Positions 17,236 to 25,228 of a stretch of 64,000 bases of DNA are shown in pieces; position 1 is the stretch's first letter; each line of letters starts with the position of its first letter. The stretch is from Phycisphaeraceae bacterium. Its GTDB lineage: Bacteria; Planctomycetota; Phycisphaerae; Phycisphaerales; UBA1924. Where the stretch lies: the NCBI GenBank assembly GCA_019636515.1, contig JAHBXI010000004.1:248001-312000 (forward strand), in the 5' to 3' direction. Made by a program: the position numbers and the translations under genes. The notes under the pieces were generated by a model, which was not told the DNA's origin, ran no database searches, and was given only the letters and a program-made list of their open reading frames with translations.

Positions 17236-18486
17236 CTACAACCCCCCGGCGTCCAGGGGATCCGGCCCCAGCGTCTGGATGGTGAGCGTACCCAGGGTTC
17301 GACGGCCGAGATAGTCGTTGACCTGATCGAGCGTTACCCGGTCGATGGTGTCGGCGATCTCCCGGAGCGTCCGGGGTCGGCCGTGGACGTGAAGATCGGC
17401 GGCCAGCGCGCTGGCCCGCGCGGCGGTGGATTCTCCGCTGAAGACCAGTCGGCTTTTCATCCCGGCGACGGCCCTTTGGAATTCGTCGGGGCTGATCCGG
17501 TTCTCGGGGGCCGGGTCGCTGATGCGGCGGAGTTCGGCCATGAGCACGCGGAGGGACTCCTGGGCCCGCTCGGGGGTGGTGCCGACGTACGCGGTCACCG
17601 AGCCAAAGTCACGGTCGCCGCGGTACCCCGCGCTGACGGAATAGCACAAACCGCGCTTCTCACGGACCTCGGTGAAAAGGCGTCCCGACATCCCTCCCGA
17701 GAGCACGCTCAACACGATTTTTTCGAGGATCGAGTCACCGTGGGGTTCGGGCGGGGCGTCGTGGCAGACAATGACCTGTACCTGGTTGGTCTGGTCGGTC
17801 TCGTGGGCGTACCCGCGAGGCGGCGGCGGACCTCGGTCCGGGAGGGGCGTTGAGCCTTCCCATGAAGCCAGGAGGCGTTCGAGCGTGTCGGCGATCGCGT
17901 CGGCGTCGGCGGCTCCGGCGATGGCCAGAATGGAGCCGCCGGGCCTGGCCGTGGCGGCCCAGTCGCGCCTCAGGCCGGCGGGCGTGAGCCGCGCGATCCC
18001 CTCCGGCGTGCCGAGCCCGGAACGGTTGATCGGATCGGGCATGTGCCGTCGGCGTGCCTCGATGGCGCAGCGTTCGTGGGGGTTATCGGCGAGTGAGGCG
18101 ATGGATTGAAGGGCCAGGTCCACGGCGGGGGCGAAGTCCTCGTCGGCCAGGGCGGGGGCCAGGACCATGTCCGTCACGAGCGTGAGGGTGTCGAGAAGCC
18201 GATCTCCGAGCATGGTGGCGCCGACGCGGACGTAGAACGTCCCCACGTCGACGGATCTCCCGACGCCCAGTCGATCGATGGCGTCGGCCATGTCTCGGCT
18301 GGCTCTGCCGCCCGCCCCGCGCATCAAGAGTTCCTGCCACACGGAGGAACGCCCGAGTTGATCGGGCGGGTCGTGAGCCGATCCTCCCGGCACCATCCAG
18401 CACATGGCGGCGCTGCGGACACCGTCGATCGGCTCGACGACGAGCCGTGCGCCGTGGCTGAGCGATCGAGATTGGACGTTGTTCAT
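17236..18486 (-). CDS. M16-family peptidase homologue lacking the zinc motif
   Basis: This 416-residue protein has the M16 (pitrilysin) two-domain fold. The C-terminal domain retains SGGMSGRLFTEVREKRGLCYSV, the Arg-Tyr motif that completes the active site in partner subunits. The HxxEH zinc motif of the catalytic subunit is replaced: residues 48 to 52 read SVWQE in the sequence SSVWQELLMRG. It therefore cannot bind zinc in the usual way and probably acts as the non-catalytic half of a heterodimer; the zinc-bearing partner is not next to it. A GGAG site lies 5 bases before the ATG. No signal peptide is seen, so it is likely cytoplasmic. Confidence 0.88.
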   Translation of the reverse strand: MNNVQSRSLSHGARLVVEPIDGVRSAAMCWMVPGGSAHDPPDQLGRSSVWQELLMRGAGGRASRDMADAIDRLGVGRSVDVGTFYVRVGATMLGDRLLDTLTLVTDMVLAPALADEDFAPAVDLALQSIASLADNPHERCAIEARRRHMPDPINRSGLGTPEGIARLTPAGLRRDWAATARPGGSILAIAGAADADAIADTLERLLASWEGSTPLPDRGPPPPRGYAHETDQTNQVQVIVCHDAPPEPHGDSILEKIVLSVLSGGMSGRLFTEVREKRGLCYSVSAGYRGDRDFGSVTAYVGTTPERAQESLRVLMAELRRISDPAPENRISPDEFQRAVAGMKSRLVFSGESTAARASALAADLHVHGRPRTLREIADTIDRVTLDQVNDYLGRRTLGTLTIQTLGPDPLDAGGL

Positions 18487-18823
18487 GGGTTGCTCCGGCG
18501 TGTCGGTCGTGGCGTGCCCGTGGATGATCGCTGTGTCGGGCGGGGTCGTGGAAGTGTCGCGATGAGGGTGGCGCGGGTCAACCCTGAGGCGTGCATGACC
18601 TGTCGTTTGCGCGCGAGTTTGCGTGCGTGACGCGCCGAGACTCTGTATGCTGATCCGGTGATGGTCGAACGTATCGAGCGCGCCGAATCATGCTCGATGC
18701 AAAAGATGCGCGTCGTATTCAAGTCTCCCGCATGGTCATTCCGATAATCCATTTCGCCCGGATGCCCGCACGTTGGAGTGCGTGGCGCGACCCGGGCACA
18801 TCTCGTTACGAGGAGTTCCCGTA
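18487..18823. other. intergenic region before the 24-residue peptide gene
   Basis: These 337 bases lie between the M16-like gene and the small Lys/Ala peptide gene, divergently. Short open frames here show no conserved residues. A GATAAT at 18743 could be a -10 element for the peptide gene, without a good -35. No RNA or repeat was recognised. Confidence 0.35.
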
Positions 18824-18898
18824 ATGGCTAAGAAGACCGCGAAGAAGGCTGGCAAGAAAACCGCCAAGAAAGCCGCCAAGAAAAAGGCCCGCAAGTAA
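18824..18898 (+). CDS. 24-residue Lys/Ala-rich basic peptide
   Basis: A reading frame of 25 codons encodes MAKKTAKKAGKK followed by TAKKAAKKKARK. The peptide contains only M, A, K, T, G and R, with 13 Lys plus one Arg in 24 residues and no acidic residue. It looks like a single tail repeat of histone H1-like or HU-extension proteins, which bind DNA or RNA through charge. An AGGAG ribosome-binding site lies 8 bases before the ATG, and a strong intrinsic terminator lies 83 bases after the stop, which argues for a real small gene. It is too short for standard gene callers. Nucleic-acid binding is inferred from composition only. Confidence 0.6.
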   Translation: MAKKTAKKAGKKTAKKAAKKKARK

Positions 18899-18981
18899 TG
18901 CGGGCGGGTGAGCGTGACGCTCCCCGAGCCTCGTGACCGCCAAACGTTTCGGCGACCGAGGAATCCAACGAACAATCAGGT

Positions 18982-19015
18982 GATCGCGGGGCCGGCGGGC
19001 CCCGCGATCGTTTTT
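18982..19015 (+). terminator. strong intrinsic terminator after the basic peptide gene
   Basis: A perfect 12-bp stem (18982-18993 with 18998-19009), a GGCG loop and a run of five T follow the peptide gene. It also separates it from the convergent lpxK gene. Confidence 0.92.
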
Positions 19016-19043
19016 GGATCATGCCCGTCGCTCCGGCCCGGGT

Positions 19044-20141
19044 TCACGACCCGGCCGCGAGGATCGCCCGTCGGAGTTCCGGTCCGCCCGTGTCGAAGGA
19101 CAGTTCCAGGATCGGGCGGGCGATCGGCGGGGCCTGGCCGACGATCCCGGTTCGAGCGAGTTTGCCCCAGTCTTTTTCCGTGGTGAGGACGACCTCGGCG
19201 TCGGCGTGATGCGCGGCGGCGATGATCCTCTGGATGGTCCGAGGCGAATACGGGTCATGGTCGCGGAGGATGACCGACCCGGCGACAGGGCCGCCGATTG
19301 CCCGGTCCATCCCCGCCAGGAACGCCGCAGGGTTTCCGATCGCGCACACGGCCAGCACTCGTTTTCCGTGAAGCCAACGTACCGGGCGGGACTCGGCCCC
19401 CTCGGGCGACTCGACGACCAGGGAGGTCCAGCCATGACGGCACGAGGCCAGTACGGCCCGGGGTGAGGCGTTTGCGGCGAGATCGAGCATGCCCCGGACC
19501 GATCCTTCGGGGACCATCTCGGCGTGCGTCACGACGATCGCCCCCGCCCGATCGAGGCTCTTCACGGGTTCACGGAGCAAGCCGAGCGGCAACGGGCGGT
19601 CCCGCCAGGGGTCGCGCGTGGCGTCGATCAGGACGACGTCGAGATCCCTGGCGATGCGGCGGTGCTGGAACCCGTCGTCGAGGACGATGCGGTCGGCGAG
19701 TGACCCGGCCGGGGAGCCGAGGTACGAGGTGATCGCCGCGGTCCGATCCGGGTGAGCCAGCACGGGAACCGGCGTGCCGTCGGGCCATGTCCCGAGCGTT
19801 CGACGCAACTCGACCGCCTCGTCGCTGGTGGAGGCGAGCGGATCGGCCGAGCGCGGCGCCCGGTACCCGCGCATGGCGATGGCGGGCCTGCGGCCGTCCT
19901 CGAGCATCCACCGGACAAAGGCCCTCACCGCGGGGGTTTTTCCGGTTCCGCCGACGGAGAGATTCCCGACGCTGACGACGGGGACGAGGAACCGTGCCAC
20001 ACCGACCCCGCGGTCGTAGAGCCGGTTCCGCCTCCGCATGACGGCCATGTAAATCGCGGAGGCGGCACGACCGATCGGCCCGGGTATAGGTCCAGGAGGA
20101 GGAAGGAGATCGTGAGGTTCACCGGGTGTCATCGTGGGCAT
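19044..20141 (-). CDS. lpxK: tetraacyldisaccharide 4'-kinase
   Basis: This 365-residue enzyme phosphorylates the 4' position of the lipid A disaccharide at the inner membrane. The Walker A region VVSVGNLSVGGTGKTP is at about residues 54 to 69. The family motif LDDGFQHRRIARDLDVVLID, with the catalytic Asp and His, follows near residue 155, then PLPLGLLREP, and TTEKDWGKL near the C-terminus. The N-terminal basic and hydrophobic stretch fits a membrane-associated helix. Its presence implies that this organism makes lipid A. Its start overlaps the preceding small membrane-protein gene by 23 bases, so the two are probably coupled. Confidence 0.94.
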   Translation of the reverse strand: MPTMTPGEPHDLLPPPGPIPGPIGRAASAIYMAVMRRRNRLYDRGVGVARFLVPVVSVGNLSVGGTGKTPAVRAFVRWMLEDGRRPAIAMRGYRAPRSADPLASTSDEAVELRRTLGTWPDGTPVPVLAHPDRTAAITSYLGSPAGSLADRIVLDDGFQHRRIARDLDVVLIDATRDPWRDRPLPLGLLREPVKSLDRAGAIVVTHAEMVPEGSVRGMLDLAANASPRAVLASCRHGWTSLVVESPEGAESRPVRWLHGKRVLAVCAIGNPAAFLAGMDRAIGGPVAGSVILRDHDPYSPRTIQRIIAAAHHADAEVVLTTEKDWGKLARTGIVGQAPPIARPILELSFDTGGPELRRAILAAGS

Positions 20142-20583
20142 CGGTGGACCCGTCTCGATGTTCCGGTGATGATGGCCGAGGCGCCATGCCGTGGAATTCC
20201 CGGCGCAGCGCGACGACGGATCGCCGGTAGAGCCGGATGTTGTTCATGACGTCAAGCAGCGATATCACGACGATGATCGTCAGCAGGCCGATGCAGGCCG
20301 TCCAGACAAGCACGTACGACCGGGTCTGCGAAGGAACCGCCACCCCGAAGGCGTAGGTGATCACGGGAATCGCCGCCAGCATCAACCATCCATTGACCGT
20401 GCGGATGCGGCGGCGGCTCGCGGGTATGCGCCCGCGACGCAGGGCCGTCATGTGAAAAGCCAGCGCCAGGAGCGTGATGATGGCCGCCGTGATGGCCAGC
20501 CAGGTTGGCACCAGCGGAGAACGAGGGTCTCCGGCGGGACCCGCGGAGAGGAGAAGGACGAGGTTTCCCGTCGGTTCGATCAT
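20119..20583 (-). CDS. small membrane protein of unknown function upstream of lpxK
   Basis: This 154-residue protein has three or four predicted membrane helices (WLAITAAIITLLALAFHMTAL, NGWLMLAAIPVITYAFGVAV, LVWTACIGLLTIIVVISLLDVM) separated by basic loops, with an Arg-rich cytoplasmic tail. No catalytic motif is recognised. It precedes lpxK on the same strand, and its 3' end overlaps the lpxK start, suggesting a shared transcript and perhaps an envelope role. Confidence 0.7.
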   Translation of the reverse strand: MIEPTGNLVLLLSAGPAGDPRSPLVPTWLAITAAIITLLALAFHMTALRRGRIPASRRRIRTVNGWLMLAAIPVITYAFGVAVPSQTRSYVLVWTACIGLLTIIVVISLLDVMNNIRLYRRSVVALRREFHGMAPRPSSPEHRDGSTDAHDDTR

Positions 20584-20629
20584 CGGGGGATCGGTCCGGC
20601 GCGTCCCGGTCGTCCGGGCGGCTGCCCGG

Positions 20630-21340
20630 TCACGCGGCGGGCGTGGAAGCCGGGGACGCCGTGTCCGGGCTGGTCAGCCGTGACAGCACCCGCGCCAGCA
20701 TACCCATCGGCAGTCCGGTGATGGTGGCGGCGTCGCCATCGAACGTGATCGGCCATCGGGCGGAGATCCGGTCGTCCAGGTTGTACGCCCCGGCCTTGCC
20801 CCTCCACAGGCCCGAGTCGAGATACTCACGGATATCGCGGTCCGAGACATCTCCCCACGTGACAAGGGCCTGGTCGGCAAAGAGGGTTCTCGACCCGTCC
20901 GCGGTGCGGATGATCGAGACGCCCGTGACGACCGCGTGAGAGTTTGCCCGGAAGGAACGAAGGATGTGTTCGGCGTGCTGGACGCGATCGGGGGTTCCGA
21001 TGACCTGCCCGTCGAGCACGCAGGTGGTGTCGGCCCCGATGACGAAGGCGAACTCGCCGACCCGCCCTGATTCACGGAGATATTCCAGCCCCGCGAGGGC
21101 TTTGAGATGAGCCAGGGATGTGACCCAGTTGGGCGGGGGGTTGCGCCCCGGAGACAGCACCGAATCGTCGATTCCCGGGTGGCGGGCCTCAAAGTCGTAC
21201 CCGTGGGAATCAAGCAATTCCCGCCGTCGAGGGGATCGGCTCGCCAGCAGGACACGGCCGAATCGACGGGCGCCGTCGGTGGTCCCGAGTGCCACGGCGT
21301 CGTGGCCCCCGATGGGGTTGTGGCGATCACCGTGGCGCAT
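20630..21340 (-). CDS. Maf-family nucleoside triphosphate pyrophosphatase
   Basis: This 236-residue protein hydrolyses modified or canonical NTPs to NMP and pyrophosphate (house-cleaning). Family motifs are in order: LASRSPRRRELLDSHG, VIGADTTCVLDGQVIGTP, SHAVVTGVSII, and GLWRGKAGAYNLDDR, where the last Lys and the GADT Asp line the active site. The C-terminal GLPMGML matches the family end. It is longer at the N-terminus than the usual 190 to 200 residues, but TAGACT 5 bases before the ATG at 21340 supports this start. The 34 bases between it and the divergent amidase gene hold both putative -10 elements. Confidence 0.9.
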   Translation of the reverse strand: MRHGDRHNPIGGHDAVALGTTDGARRFGRVLLASRSPRRRELLDSHGYDFEARHPGIDDSVLSPGRNPPPNWVTSLAHLKALAGLEYLRESGRVGEFAFVIGADTTCVLDGQVIGTPDRVQHAEHILRSFRANSHAVVTGVSIIRTADGSRTLFADQALVTWGDVSDRDIREYLDSGLWRGKAGAYNLDDRISARWPITFDGDAATITGLPMGMLARVLSRLTSPDTASPASTPAA

Positions 21341-21345
21341 GGGAG

Positions 21346-21351
21346 AGTCTA
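21346..21351 (-). promoter_or_regulatory. -10 hexamer TAGACT, leaderless start of the maf-like gene
   Basis: On the minus strand TAGACT ends 5 bases before the ATG at 21340. The gap to the divergent start at 21375 is only 34 bases, leaving no room for a leader on either side. Confidence 0.45.
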
Positions 21352-21362
21352 CGGCCCGGGGC

Positions 21363-21368
21363 TACGCT
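21363..21368 (+). promoter_or_regulatory. -10 hexamer TACGCT, leaderless start of the nitrilase-family gene
   Basis: TACGCT ends 6 bases before the ATG at 21375. The upstream open frame lies antisense to maf and is not used. Confidence 0.45.
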
Positions 21369-21374
21369 GGGTTC

Positions 21375-22175
21375 ATGCGGGCCCACCTGATGCAGTTGGA
21401 TATGCGGTGGCAAGACAAGGCCTGGAACCGCCAATCGGCACGGCGGATGGTCGAAGCGTCGAGCCCGGCGGCCGGAGACCTGGTCGTCCTCCCCGAGATG
21501 TTTGATACGGGCTTCTCGTGGGACTCGGCCGTGACCGCCGACGACTCCGGGGAGACGCTCGGCTTTCTGCGTTCCCTCGCCGACCAATGGGGGGTGTGTG
21601 TCGTGGCCGGTCGGACGGTTCGTGGGCCGGACGGTCACTGTCGCAACGTCGCCACGGCCGTCGGCCCCGGAGATTCCGCTCCCGGCGAGTCCGCCGGCCC
21701 GATACTGGCGCAGTACGCCAAGAGGCACCTGTTTCCGCTCGGAGAGGAGTCCAGGCACCTCAGGGCGGGAGATCAAGCGGTCACCTTCCGCTGGCCTTGT
21801 GACCAGCAGGGCATGATCTTCTCCCTGGCGATCTGCTACGACCTGCGATTCCCGGAGGTCTTTCGAGCGGGCCTGGCGGCCGGGGCGGAGGCCTTCATCG
21901 TTCCGTCGTGCTGGCTTGCGGGACGTCATGCGCATTGGCGGCCGCTGCTCATCGCCCGGGCGATCGAGAACCAGGCGTACGTGCTGGGCGTCAACCGGGC
22001 GGGGTCGGACCCCAACGCCCGGTACCTGGGCGGGACGCTCGGCGTCTGTCCGAGAGGCGAGGTGCTGGGAGAACTCGGTGAGTTTGAAGGCATCTTGTCC
22101 GTGGACGTTGACCCGAGCGAGGTACGACGGTGGCGGGGCGTTTTTCCCGCATGGAAGGACGTGCCGGGAGGATAA
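21375..22175 (+). CDS. nitrilase-superfamily omega-amidase-like hydrolase
   Basis: This 266-residue cytoplasmic enzyme has the Glu-Lys-Cys triad of carbon-nitrogen hydrolases: Glu in VVLPEMFDTGFSWD, Lys in YAKRHLFPLGEE, and Cys in LAICYDLRFPEVFR. LPEMFDTGF is characteristic of the YafV/omega-amidase branch, which hydrolyses alpha-ketoglutaramate or alpha-ketosuccinamate formed by glutamine transaminases. The C-terminal GVNRAGSDPNARYLGGT also fits. The two genes around it, maf and DUF4126, are not in this pathway, so it is a single-gene unit. Confidence 0.92.
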   Translation: MRAHLMQLDMRWQDKAWNRQSARRMVEASSPAAGDLVVLPEMFDTGFSWDSAVTADDSGETLGFLRSLADQWGVCVVAGRTVRGPDGHCRNVATAVGPGDSAPGESAGPILAQYAKRHLFPLGEESRHLRAGDQAVTFRWPCDQQGMIFSLAICYDLRFPEVFRAGLAAGAEAFIVPSCWLAGRHAHWRPLLIARAIENQAYVLGVNRAGSDPNARYLGGTLGVCPRGEVLGELGEFEGILSVDVDPSEVRRWRGVFPAWKDVPGG

Positions 22176-22198
22176 CTCCCGCGCGTTCAGTCGGCGCC

Positions 22199-22795
22199 TC
22201 ATGCCGGATCGGGCCGCATCACCCGCGTCGGAGTGAGCCTCCTGGGCGGCCTGCGCCGCCACGCCCAGCGAACCGTCATCACGGCCACCAGCAGTATCAG
22301 CACGCCTACCGCCATCGGAGAGAGAATCGAGGCGACCGCCACGGTGGCCGCGGCCCCGTTCTCGGCGGTCGATACGACCGGGTTTGCCACCCCGACCGTC
22401 GTGGCCGTTGAAGAAGCGCGGGTCAGGACCGTCAGCCCCTGGACGGCGCCGGCCAGTCCTCCGCCGCCGATGATCCCCGTGGTCCAGGCCAGGAGCGGAT
22501 CGAGATGGGCGAACTGTGAGACCGCGACCAGCGAACCCGCGACCACGGCGGCGGGCGTGGCCGCGGTGTCCAGGGCGTTATCCACCCAGGGGATGTAGTA
22601 CCCCGTGACCTCGGCGAGGCAGGCGGTGGAGAACGCGAGCACCGCGGGCCACGAAGCAACCCACGCGAAGGATTCGGCCGGCGTGACCATCCCGGCCCTG
22701 GCCGCCCAACTCATGACCGCCAGGGGCAGGAATACCCGGAATCCGCACGCGGCGGCGAGTCCAAGTCCTACGCAGATCGAAACGAGCGTCTCCAT
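22199..22795 (-). CDS. DUF4126-family membrane protein
   Basis: This 198-residue protein is almost entirely hydrophobic, with five or six helices. The N-terminal GFRVFLPLAVMSWAAR and GYYIPWVDNALDTAATPAA match DUF4126 proteins, whose function is unknown. ATG 22795 is chosen because GAGGTG stands directly before it; a GTG at 22819 is in frame upstream. It ends 23 bases from the convergent amidase gene and lies just downstream of the EEP lipoprotein gene on the same strand. Confidence 0.8.
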   Translation of the reverse strand: METLVSICVGLGLAAACGFRVFLPLAVMSWAARAGMVTPAESFAWVASWPAVLAFSTACLAEVTGYYIPWVDNALDTAATPAAVVAGSLVAVSQFAHLDPLLAWTTGIIGGGGLAGAVQGLTVLTRASSTATTVGVANPVVSTAENGAAATVAVASILSPMAVGVLILLVAVMTVRWAWRRRPPRRLTPTRVMRPDPA

Positions 22796-22815
22796 CACCT
22801 CGTTATACGGGAGAG

Positions 22816-23784
22816 TCACCCGCCGGTTTTGGCGACCCGCTCCGCGTGGAGTTCAAAGACCAGCGCGGCGTGGTCGGACGGGAACAACACGGGATGGGTG
22901 TCAAGAACCCGGGCTCGCACCGGCCGAAGAGTCGGTGATCGGACGTGGAGGTAGTCGATCCGGTCCTGCTCCTGTTCGGGGAATCGCGGTGACCAGGTGC
23001 GGTCGGCGGCCCGGTCGGGCCGTGGGTGAACCACGCGGTAGGCGTCCTCAAAGCCGCGCTGGGCCATCAGCATGCTCACCGGCCAGGCAATGACCGCCCC
23101 GTGCTGTCCGACCGCGTGCGGGGCGTAGTCCAGGTGCGACATGCTGTTGAAATCTCCGCCGACGAGCGTGTGAACGGGAGGCGTCGTCCCCAGGCGTTCA
23201 TCGAGCGTGCCGAGAATTCCACGCAACTCGGGCAAACTCGATTGCTCGACCTGCGAGAGCATCTGAGAGATGGTGTACCGCTCACGCGTCCCCGGTTCCC
23301 AGATCTCGGCGGCGTACGAGAGCCACACGGCGCAGACCGCCACGTGCCCGAGGCCGGGAACGTCGATGACCGCGGCCAGGTCGTGGAATCCGCGCCACGG
23401 TGCCGGGGTGTCCACCACGTCGAACCGCGTCAGGATCGAGAGGTTGTCGCGCGGATTGCCCGGATCGTGCATGACCAGGGTGCGGCCCAGTTCCGCGGCG
23501 ATCGTCTCGCCGGATCCGTATGTCTCGATGATGAACGCCACGTCGGGATCGGCCTCCCGGATGATCTCGATCACGCGGTCGATCCCCTCCTCGCCATCAT
23601 GGCGCCCCCCGTGCCAGATGTTCCAGACCATTACCGTCAGCGAGATGGGCGGATCGGGGTCCTGCCCGGGGCCGCCGGTCGTGCATGCCGGGACGGCTCC
23701 GAGCGCGAGGGCCGCGATGACCAGCGCCCGGGAGATCCACGACGCCCGGCGCCTGGCACCGGCCGCGAGTTGGCGCGGCTTCAT
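22816..23784 (-). CDS. endonuclease/exonuclease/phosphatase-fold lipoprotein
   Basis: This 322-residue protein starts with a signal peptide and lipobox (LALGAVPACTTG, Cys near residue 34). The EEP phosphohydrolase fold follows: VMVWNIWHGG with the metal-binding Asn, FIIETYGSGET with the Glu, LVGGDFNSMSHLD with the Asp/Asn pair, and FPSDHAALVFEL with the catalytic His. It should act on a phosphodiester or phosphomonoester in the periplasm. Its start ATGA overlaps the stop of the ketoacyl synthase gene by 4 bases, so the pair is translationally coupled. The partner suggests an acyl or lipid connection, but the substrate is unknown. Confidence 0.85.
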   Translation of the reverse strand: MKPRQLAAGARRRASWISRALVIAALALGAVPACTTGGPGQDPDPPISLTVMVWNIWHGGRHDGEEGIDRVIEIIREADPDVAFIIETYGSGETIAAELGRTLVMHDPGNPRDNLSILTRFDVVDTPAPWRGFHDLAAVIDVPGLGHVAVCAVWLSYAAEIWEPGTRERYTISQMLSQVEQSSLPELRGILGTLDERLGTTPPVHTLVGGDFNSMSHLDYAPHAVGQHGAVIAWPVSMLMAQRGFEDAYRVVHPRPDRAADRTWSPRFPEQEQDRIDYLHVRSPTLRPVRARVLDTHPVLFPSDHAALVFELHAERVAKTGG

Positions 23785-25154
23785 GTCACGGACCTGAGGA
23801 TTACGGCGGCGTTCTGACCGCCGAGCGAACCCGAGCACGCCAGGACGTGCCTCAATCGCATGTCTCGGGGCGGTCGAGCCGTGGCGCCGGCGATGGCTGG
23901 CGCGCCGGCGTTGATCTGGGCGGGCAGTTTCTGGTGCTTGATGCACCGCGCGGCCACCACCGCCAGCAGCGCGCCCATCCCCGCGTTGCACGACCCGATG
24001 TTGGGCGTCACCGCCACCACCGGGAGTTCATTCATCCGTGATCCGAAGACACGGTGCAGCGCCCCCGCCTCGGCCTGGTCGAGCCACGGCAGGCCCGACC
24101 CGTGCGGAACAACCGCGTCGATGTCGTCGGCCGACAGGCCCGCGTCGGCCAGCGCGTTCTCGATCGCAAACTGGAGCCCTTCGTCGGCGCCCACCGGCTC
24201 GCCGGGGATTCCCGCCCACCATTCGATCGGCTGCGAGTGTGCCGCCCCGAACCCGATGACCTCCGCGTGGATCGCGGCCCCGCGGGCCTGTGCCCTGTCG
24301 AAGTCCTCCAGCACCAGGATGCCGCCCCCCTCGCCCACGACCGTCCCGGGCGACGAGGGGTCGTACGGCCTGGGGTGGACGGACGTATCGGCGCGGTCGA
24401 GCGTCGGCGAGAGCCGCCCCGCCATCGCCATGCGGAGCATGCCCATCAGGTTCACCTTGCTCTCCGCGCCACCGGAAAAACAAAGGTCCGCGTCGTCGCG
24501 TTCGATCACGCGCATGCTCTCACCGATCGACAGGATCCCCGACGCCTCCGCGCACGTGATCGTGTTGCTCGGGCCCTCGCACCCGTGGATGATCGTCACG
24601 TGACAGGCGAGCATGTTGGGCAGGTACTTGAGCATCCACAACGGCGGCAGGTTGTTCATGGCGCCGGCGCCCGGGGTGCCGTCGGGCGCCCAGGCCGTCC
24701 CCCACGCCCGCAAACTGAACTCGCCGGTTGCTTCCTCCCGGGCGGTCACCAGGGCCGAGGAGAGTTCGTCCGTCTCGGCGGCGATCAGGCCGGCCCCCAC
24801 GTGGCACCCGACGCGCTCGGAGGGGTACGTCATCGCGGCGGCGAGCCCTTCGTTGACCATGCCCCGCGTGGCAATCCCCGCGTCCTCGACCGCGGCCTTG
24901 GCCGCTCCGACGGCCAGTTCCACGTCCCGGGACATGACCTTCACCGCCTTGCGGTAACTCTTGGGGACGTGGTCACGCGCGGAGTAGTCCCGAACCTCGG
25001 CCGCCAGGCGGCACTCGTAGCCCGAGGCGTCGAAACGGGTGATCGGCCCGATCCCGGACCGGCCTTCCATCAAGCCCGACCACAGCGCATCCGAACCCAG
25101 GCCCAGGCTGGAAATCGACCCGATCCCCGTGATGACGACGCGGCGGTGCGGCAT
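23781..25154 (-). CDS. beta-ketoacyl-ACP synthase II-like protein with altered catalytic triad
   Basis: This 457-residue thiolase-fold enzyme has the KAS layout. RRVVITGIGSISSLG opens the protein. The nucleophile Cys is in HGCEGPSNT (C192), the first His in VVPHGSGLPWLDQAE (H351). The Cys-His-His triad normally ends with KSxxGH; here the matching segment is TPNIGSCNAGMG, so the second His is Ser388 and the Lys is lost. Condensation of acyl-ACP with malonyl-ACP is therefore not assured; a decarboxylase or chain-length role is possible. TACCAT lies 6 bases before the ATG at 25154. The longer open frame upstream overlaps the next gene and is not used. Confidence 0.88.
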   Translation of the reverse strand: MPHRRVVITGIGSISSLGLGSDALWSGLMEGRSGIGPITRFDASGYECRLAAEVRDYSARDHVPKSYRKAVKVMSRDVELAVGAAKAAVEDAGIATRGMVNEGLAAAMTYPSERVGCHVGAGLIAAETDELSSALVTAREEATGEFSLRAWGTAWAPDGTPGAGAMNNLPPLWMLKYLPNMLACHVTIIHGCEGPSNTITCAEASGILSIGESMRVIERDDADLCFSGGAESKVNLMGMLRMAMAGRLSPTLDRADTSVHPRPYDPSSPGTVVGEGGGILVLEDFDRAQARGAAIHAEVIGFGAAHSQPIEWWAGIPGEPVGADEGLQFAIENALADAGLSADDIDAVVPHGSGLPWLDQAEAGALHRVFGSRMNELPVVAVTPNIGSCNAGMGALLAVVAARCIKHQKLPAQINAGAPAIAGATARPPRDMRLRHVLACSGSLGGQNAAVILRSVT

Positions 25155-25160
25155 GTCCGC

Positions 25161-25166
25161 ATGGTA
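25161..25166 (-). promoter_or_regulatory. -10 hexamer TACCAT, leaderless start of the ketoacyl synthase gene
   Basis: On the minus strand TACCAT ends 6 bases before the ATG at 25154. Confidence 0.45.
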
Positions 25167-25228
25167 GGGTCGGGAAGTTCGCCGATGCTTTGGGCATGAC
25201 CACCCGACGGCCGGCCCATCCGCCGCGA

